Source: JAHHUH01 sp045123075
GTDB taxonomy: Bacteria; Bacillota; Negativicutes; Acidaminococcales; Acidaminococcaceae
Direction: 5' to 3'
NCBI GenBank assembly: GCA_045123075.1
Contig: JBGVIJ010000057.1
Location: 1 to 21,466 of the forward strand
Length of the DNA stretch: 21,466 bases
Part shown: positions 17,767-21,466 of the stretch, piece by piece
How the letters are laid out: every line of letters starts with the position of its first letter
How positions within the stretch are numbered: the first letter of the stretch is position 1
Notes under the pieces: model-generated
Told to the model about the DNA's origin: nothing
The model's input: only the letters and a program-made list of their open reading frames with translations
Database searches by the model: none
Made by a program: the position numbers and the translations under genes

Positions 17767-17809
17767 TTTACCGAACAATTTTTATATTAATCAGTTATCG
17801 TTCGGAACA
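17767..17809 (+). promoter_or_regulatory. PurBox-like operator pair in the 5' region of the ANTAR gene
   Basis: TTTACCGAACAAT (17767-17779, 12/13 match to the PurBox) faces TGTTCCGAACGAT on the other strand (17809-17797, 10/13). The gap between boxes is 17 bp, the spacing known for Bacillus subtilis PurR operators. It lies downstream of the promoter, where bound repressor could block transcription. The same bases could fold as a 6-bp RNA stem (CCGAAC/GUUCGG), so an RNA role is an alternative. Confidence 0.6.
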
Positions 17810-17850
17810 AAAACCTCACCGCCAATAGTAATATCAAGGAGATTTGCCTT

Positions 17851-18435
17851 ATGAGTTTTAAAGAACATACCTACAACGTATTGATTCTTTCTGCATCTGA
17901 AAGTTTCAATGCAATTTTAGATAACATACTTCATCAAGGCACTTATCCAGAAAAACAATTCTTTTCTAGCTTCGCAAACGCCAGCAAAGCACTGGAATCT
18001 AAAAGCTACGACTTTATAATCGTCAACACTTCTGCTCAAGCAGATATTGGTATCCGTTTCGCCTTGAACGCGTCCAAAGCCAATGACAGTATCGTTCTGC
18101 TCCTAGTAAAAAGCGAAGACTACGACGAAACCTATGACCAGATTGCTGAACAAGGCATCTTCCTTCTTGGCAAACCTCTTGGCAAACAGACATTGCTTGC
18201 AACTATTTCGTGTATGGCAAGCGCCAAGGAACGGATGCGCACATTGACAAATAAAGTTCATCTCGCAGAAGAGCAGGCCGCAGAAATTCGTTTGACCAAT
18301 AGAGCCAAATGGCTTTTAATTGACAAGGAAGGTATGACTGAACAGGAGGCACACCGCTTTATAGAAAAACAAGCCATGGATTCCTGCTCGCCCCGCAAAA
18401 AGATTGCTCTCGAAATTATACATAAATACATATAA
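17851..18435 (+). CDS. ANTAR-domain antitermination regulator with pseudo-receiver (NitR-like)
   Basis: A 194-residue cytoplasmic RNA-binding regulator. Residues about 8-118 resemble a response-regulator receiver fold, but the phospho-acceptor position is Asn59 (YDFIIVNT) and the acidic pair after strand 1 is absent (LILSASES). The conserved Lys is kept (Lys108, LLGKPLG). A linking helix at about 122-145 leads into the ANTAR domain at 137-193, with the typical run GMTEQEAHRFIEKQAMD. ANTAR proteins bind two hexaloop hairpins in nascent RNA and prevent termination. AAGGAG lies nine bases before the ATG. The gene is divergent from glnN, whose leader carries such a hairpin and terminator, so glnN is the likely target. 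It resembles NitR, encoded beside glnA in clostridia. It ends in a terminator shared with purA. Confidence 0.93.
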   Translation: MSFKEHTYNVLILSASESFNAILDNILHQGTYPEKQFFSSFANASKALESKSYDFIIVNTSAQADIGIRFALNASKANDSIVLLLVKSEDYDETYDQIAEQGIFLLGKPLGKQTLLATISCMASAKERMRTLTNKVHLAEEQAAEIRLTNRAKWLLIDKEGMTEQEAHRFIEKQAMDSCSPRKKIALEIIHKYI

Positions 18436-18436
18436 C

Positions 18437-18473
18437 AAAGGGCGCTCCAGCAAAGGAGCGTCCTTTAATTTTT
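18437..18473 (+). terminator. Terminator of the ANTAR gene, shared with convergent purA
   Basis: Arms 18437-18448 and 18455-18466 form 12 pairs (one G-U), loop AGCAAA, followed by AATTTTTAT on the plus strand. It begins two bases after the ANTAR stop and its tail runs into the purA stop codon (18472-18474). On the minus strand the downstream side reads CCCTTTGTT, a weaker but usable tail. Confidence 0.9.
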
Positions 18474-19755
18474 ATAACAACTCTTTAAGCACGATGGTCT
18501 GCTCACGATTGGGTCCTACGGAAACTATACCAAGTCCAACGCCTGCAACCTCACTTAAACGTTCCAAATATTTTTTAGCATTTGCGGGTAAATCTTCATA
18601 TTTACGAATGCTGCTGATATCCGTAAGCCAGCCATCAAATTCTTCATAGATAGGCTCCACTTGCGCCAAAACGTTTAGGCTGGCAGGAATGCGTTTTAAT
18701 ACTTCACCTTGATATTTGTAGCCAACACACATCTTAATTTTAGGCAAGCCATCTAAAATATCAAGACGAGTAATCGCCAAATAATCTAAACTGTTCAACC
18801 GAGCGCTATAACGAAGCATAAAGGCATCTAACCAGCCACAACGACGAGGACGACCAGTAACTGTTCCGTATTCACGTCCTGTTTCGCGCAAATAGTTACC
18901 ATCTGCATCAAAAAGTTCTGTTACAAAGGGACCTTCGCCTACGCGAGTGGTATAAGCTTTTACTACGCCAACAACGTGGTCAATATTTTTCGGACCGATA
19001 CCACTCCCCGTACAAGCATTGCCACCTGTAGGGTTAGAGCTTGTAACGTAGGGATAAGTGCCATGATCTATATCTAAAAATGTAGCTTGCGCCCCTTCAA
19101 ACAAAACCTTCTTGTTTGCCGCAAAGGCTTCGTCCAATATCACACCTGTATCAGTAACATAAGGACGCAGTTGTTCTGCGTAGCCTAAGTATTCTTCTAA
19201 AACCTCTTGGTAAATAAAAGGTTTTGCCCCATAAATCTTGGTGATGATTTCATTTTTCGCCTGCAAATTAATCTTTAATTTTTCAGCAAAGGTTTCAGCC
19301 TCCAGCAAATCGCAGATGCGGATACCAACCCTTGCCACCTTATCCATATAGCAAGGGCCAATGCCACTTTTGGTAGTTCCTATTTTATGACTGCCTAAAG
19401 CATTTTCTTGTAGTTCGTCCAACCTTTGATGATAAGGCAGTACAACATGGGCACGGTCTGAAATAACTAAATTTTTACAAGCAATACCTTTAACCTGCAT
19501 ACCTGCAATTTCTTCCAGTACAACCTTGGGATTAATGACTACACCATTACCTAAAATATTTATTTTGTCAGGGAACAAAACTCCTGACGGAAGCAAGCGC
19601 AGTTTATAAGCAATATCATTTACCACAACAGTATGCCCTGCGTTGGAACCACCAGAATAACGTACTACCGCATCAGCTTCTTGCGCTAAATAATCTACAA
19701 TTTTACCCTTGCCCTCGTCTCCCCATTGAGCGCCTAATACGATTACAGATGCCAT
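18472..19755 (-). CDS. purA: Adenylosuccinate synthetase
   Basis: Joins IMP and aspartate using GTP, the first step from IMP to AMP; 427 residues, normal length. The N-terminus has the GTP-binding loop GAQWGDEGKGKIVD (8-21), then GGSNAGHTVV with the catalytic His, KIGTTKSGIGPCYMDK, the IMP-site segment FEGAQATFLDIDHGTYPYVTSS, and TTRVGEGPFVTE with GRPRRCGWLD. All are intact. AGGGAG lies upstream of the ATG. It is 15 bp after purB and almost surely shares its transcript, so the two steps IMP to adenylosuccinate to AMP are made together. Its 3' end converges on the ANTAR gene. Confidence 0.98.
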   Translation of the reverse strand: MASVIVLGAQWGDEGKGKIVDYLAQEADAVVRYSGGSNAGHTVVVNDIAYKLRLLPSGVLFPDKINILGNGVVINPKVVLEEIAGMQVKGIACKNLVISDRAHVVLPYHQRLDELQENALGSHKIGTTKSGIGPCYMDKVARVGIRICDLLEAETFAEKLKINLQAKNEIITKIYGAKPFIYQEVLEEYLGYAEQLRPYVTDTGVILDEAFAANKKVLFEGAQATFLDIDHGTYPYVTSSNPTGGNACTGSGIGPKNIDHVVGVVKAYTTRVGEGPFVTELFDADGNYLRETGREYGTVTGRPRRCGWLDAFMLRYSARLNSLDYLAITRLDILDGLPKIKMCVGYKYQGEVLKRIPASLNVLAQVEPIYEEFDGWLTDISSIRKYEDLPANAKKYLERLSEVAGVGLGIVSVGPNREQTIVLKELL

Positions 19756-19770
19756 AATATCATCTCCCTC

Positions 19771-21063
19771 TTACAACCCAAACCTGGACATAATCAAATC
19801 AATATGACGAAGCATAGGCTTCGGATCAAAACACTCTTCAATTTCATCAGTAGCAAGATACTCTTTGATGTCAGGATCATTTGCTACATTAGTTTTAAAA
19901 TCGGCACCTTCTAGCCAACGCGCCATGGCATTGCGTTGCACCCACTTGTAGGCATCTTCACGAAGCACGCCTTTGCTAACTAAAGCAATCAACAGGTTTT
20001 GACTATAGATGAGACCACCGGTTTTATTGAGATTTGCCAGCATAGCTTCCGGATAAACAAGAAGCTTGTCGATGATATTAGTAAATTTACGGAGCATGTG
20101 GTCAAGAGCAATGCAGGCATCCGGTAAAATTACACGTTCCACAGAAGAATGAGAAATATCTCTTTCGTGCCACAGGGCAACGTCTTCTAAAGCAGCCATT
20201 GCATAGCCACGCAAAAGGCGTGCCATACCAGAAACCTTTTCACAGGTAATAGGGTTGCGCTTGTGAGGCATTGCAGAGGAACCTTTTTGCCCCGGCGCAA
20301 AATATTCTTCGGCTTCACGGATATCAGTACGTTGCAAATTGCGAATTTCCGTAGCCATTTTGTCTAAGGAAGAACCAATAATCGCTAAGGTTGTCAAAAA
20401 ATCTGCGTGTCTATCTCTTTGAATCACTTGAGTTGCCAGCTTCACTGGTTGCAAGCCAAGATGTTCACATACATATTCTTCTACGAAGGGGTCAACATTG
20501 GAATAGGTACCAACTGCTCCGGAAAGCTTACCAACGCGCACAAATTCTCTAGCTTGTTTTAAACGTTCAATATTCCGTTCTGTTTCGTCCATCCACAAAG
20601 CAAACTTCAAGCCAAAGGTCATAGGCTCCGCATGTATGCCGTGAGTACGCCCAATCATAATCGTATATTTGTGTTCTGCAGCACGGCGTTTTAAAACAGC
20701 GTGAAATTTTTCCAAGTGTTGCAAAAGCAAATCTGCTGCCTGCACCATCATATAGCACAAAGCAGTGTCTTTAACGTCACTGGAAGTTAGCCCTTTATGA
20801 ATGTACTTAGAAGAATCACCTACATATTCAGCAACATTGGTTAAAAACGCAATGATGTCATGGTTGGTAACTGCTTCAATTTCTTTTATGCGTTCAACAC
20901 GAAAATCAGCCTTAGTTTGGATTTCCCGCAACGCATCATCGGGAACAATGCCTAATTTGTTCATAGCCTCGCACGCTAAAATTTCTACCTTTAACATCGT
21001 ACGAAACTCATTCTCTAAAGACCAGATGTTCCCCATTTCAGGATGAGTATACCGTTCAATCAT
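19771..21063 (-). CDS. purB: Adenylosuccinate lyase
   Basis: Cleaves both SAICAR (product of PurC) and adenylosuccinate (product of PurA), releasing fumarate. I choose the ATG at 21063 (430 residues, MIERYTHPEMGNIWSLE) because GAGGGGG (21072-21078) lies eight bases upstream. An in-frame ATG at 21084 would add seven residues and places the ribosome site inside the gene. Fumarase/aspartase superfamily motifs are present: TSSDVKDTA near 93-101, GRTHGIHAEP near 138-147 and the signature GSSAMPHKRNP at 261-271. First gene of the purB-purA pair, under a promoter flanked by PurBox-like sites. Confidence 0.98.
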   Translation of the reverse strand: MIERYTHPEMGNIWSLENEFRTMLKVEILACEAMNKLGIVPDDALREIQTKADFRVERIKEIEAVTNHDIIAFLTNVAEYVGDSSKYIHKGLTSSDVKDTALCYMMVQAADLLLQHLEKFHAVLKRRAAEHKYTIMIGRTHGIHAEPMTFGLKFALWMDETERNIERLKQAREFVRVGKLSGAVGTYSNVDPFVEEYVCEHLGLQPVKLATQVIQRDRHADFLTTLAIIGSSLDKMATEIRNLQRTDIREAEEYFAPGQKGSSAMPHKRNPITCEKVSGMARLLRGYAMAALEDVALWHERDISHSSVERVILPDACIALDHMLRKFTNIIDKLLVYPEAMLANLNKTGGLIYSQNLLIALVSKGVLREDAYKWVQRNAMARWLEGADFKTNVANDPDIKEYLATDEIEECFDPKPMLRHIDLIMSRFGL

Positions 21064-21071
21064 AATATATG

Positions 21072-21078
21072 CCCCCTC
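21072..21078 (-). promoter_or_regulatory. Ribosome binding site that fixes the purB start
   Basis: GAGGGGG on the minus strand, 8 bases before the ATG at 21063. Confidence 0.8.
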
Positions 21079-21100
21079 AATCATAGCTAAGAAAATTTAT

Positions 21101-21122
21101 AACGTTCGCATTTTTGAACATT
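21101..21122. promoter_or_regulatory. Two weaker PurBox-like half sites in the purB leader
   Basis: AAATGCGAACGTT on the minus strand (21113-21101) and ATTTTTGAACATT on the plus strand (21110-21122) each match 11 of 13 PurBox positions, back to back and overlapping by a few bases. They lie just downstream of the predicted purB start point. The orientation differs from the standard pair, so this is tentative. Confidence 0.3.
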
Positions 21123-21143
21123 ATCAATAAATTTTCCAGACTA

Positions 21144-21172
21144 ATTATAATCCCAACTATTTTCAATTGCAA
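21144..21172 (-). promoter_or_regulatory. Sigma-70 promoter of purB-purA
   Basis: On the minus strand TTGCAA (21172-21167) and TATAAT (21149-21144) are 17 bases apart. Predicted start near 21137, leaving a leader of about 74 bases. Confidence 0.78.
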
Positions 21173-21173
21173 T

Positions 21174-21217
21174 ATTTTCGAACATTTTTTGCCACCCATT
21201 ATTTAAAGTTCGAAAAT
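21174..21217. promoter_or_regulatory. PurBox-like operator pair upstream of purB
   Basis: ATTTTCGAACATT on the plus strand (21174-21186) faces ATTTTCGAACTTT on the minus strand (21217-21205). Each matches 12 of 13 PurBox positions; only the first C of CCGAAC differs in both. The gap is 18 bp, one more than the usual 16-17. The pair abuts the -35 of the purB promoter, the expected place for PurR-type control of purine genes. Confidence 0.7.
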
Positions 21218-21280
21218 TTTTTATTATTCAGCAAGCGTCTTATTTTTAAACAAACCCTCACCTTAGAACAAAAAGGCAAT

Positions 21281-21308
21281 AAAAAAACTGCCTCATTTTC
21301 TGAGGCAG
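21281..21308 (-). terminator. Intrinsic terminator of glpX
   Basis: Perfect 8-bp stem CTGCCTCA/TGAGGCAG (arms 21288-21295 and 21301-21308), five-base loop, followed on the minus strand by seven T. It lies 13 bases after the glpX stop. Confidence 0.94.
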
Positions 21309-21321
21309 CTTTGTGTTTAGA

Positions 21322-21466
21322 TTAGAGTTTAATTTCGAAATCTTTTCTTTCCAAATTGTGGATAGCGTCAACGAAGCGTACAGTTCCGGTTTTGTAACGA
21401 GCAGAAATGGTATGAGTACGAACACCGCCATTGAAGAAGCGGAGACCATTGAGCATATTGCAGTTG
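21322..21466 (-). CDS. glpX: Class II fructose-1,6-bisphosphatase GlpX, C-terminal part
   Basis: The frame is open from the right edge to TAA at 21322-21324, giving 48 codons. The visible residues include MLNGLRFFNGGVRTHTISAR and then YKTGTVRFVDAIHNLE. GlpX proteins end with a G-V-R-Y-F-x-G-G-x-x-T-H-S...S-G-T-V-R-F pattern, which this matches. The enzyme removes the 1-phosphate of fructose-1,6-bisphosphate in gluconeogenesis. The active-site part lies outside the window, so the call rests on the tail alone. A strong terminator follows. Confidence 0.8.
   Translation of the reverse strand, partial: NCNMLNGLRFFNGGVRTHTISARYKTGTVRFVDAIHNLERKDFEIKL

Larger units (their letters stand above)
17463..17850. 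other. 388-bp divergent control region between glnN and the ANTAR gene
   Basis: No gene fits here. On the minus strand it holds the glnN promoter (17621-17649), a leader of about 150 bases with an early stem-loop (17573-17610), an ANTAR-type hexaloop hairpin (17526-17541) and an intrinsic terminator (17491-17533), then the glnN ribosome site (17471-17477). On the plus strand it holds the ANTAR promoter (17714-17743), a PurBox-like pair (17767-17809) and the ribosome site AAGGAG (17836-17841). Confidence 0.8.

Noticed and set aside
17767..17809. Terminator in the ANTAR leader from CCGAAC/GUUCGG pairing
   Set aside because: Only six pairs with a 23-base loop and no U run after it on either strand; better explained as a DNA operator pair.
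17463..17850. GlnR/TnrA box (TGTNAN7TNACA) upstream of glnN
   Set aside because: AT-rich palindromic stretches near 17541-17570 do not meet the consensus spacing and bases.
21085..21321. Purine riboswitch or T-box in the purB leader
   Set aside because: The leader after the predicted start is only about 74 bases, with no paired helices or conserved cores of these classes and no terminator.

Overview
The window reads as an ordinary chromosomal stretch from a low-GC Bacillota (Firmicute), probably an anaerobe. The evidence is a Bacillus-type PurF with iron-sulfur cysteines, mfd followed by a SpoVB-like flippase, a type III glutamine synthetase, a GlpX-type fructose bisphosphatase, strong AGGAGG ribosome sites and paired CGAAC boxes like those of Bacillus PurR. 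A Negativicutes member is plausible but is only a guess. No RNA genes, insertion sequences, CRISPR arrays or phage genes were seen.

Layout. Almost everything is on the minus strand, so transcription runs right to left. At the right edge is the 3' end of glpX with a clear terminator. Next comes purB-purA, with its own promoter and a PurBox-like operator pair. The only plus-strand gene, an ANTAR-domain antiterminator (NitR-like), converges on purA across a shared terminator. It diverges from glnN (glutamine synthetase III) across a 388-bp control region. Downstream of glnN lie amt, purC, guaA, pyrG, purF, carA and carB, mostly packed with overlaps or gaps of 4-43 bp, ending in a strong terminator. 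The left end holds mfd, with its own promoter, and a partial SpoVB/MATE-like flippase.

How the genes fit together. The central run joins ammonium import (Amt) and glutamine synthesis (GSIII) to four glutamine-consuming amidotransferases of nucleotide synthesis (GuaA, PyrG, PurF, CarAB) plus PurC. It looks like a glutamine supply-and-demand cluster. The glnN leader carries a textbook intrinsic terminator. Its 5' arm overlaps a 5-bp hairpin with a hexaloop having A at position 1 and G at position 4, the known ANTAR recognition feature. The ANTAR gene is divergent from this leader and has a near-perfect PurBox pair in its own 5' region. Together these suggest a relay: purine state (PurR) sets the level of ANTAR protein, which controls readthrough into GSIII, amt and possibly the whole amidotransferase run. 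A second hairpin between amt and purC could split the run. The relay is inference; the genes, hairpins and boxes are visible in the sequence.
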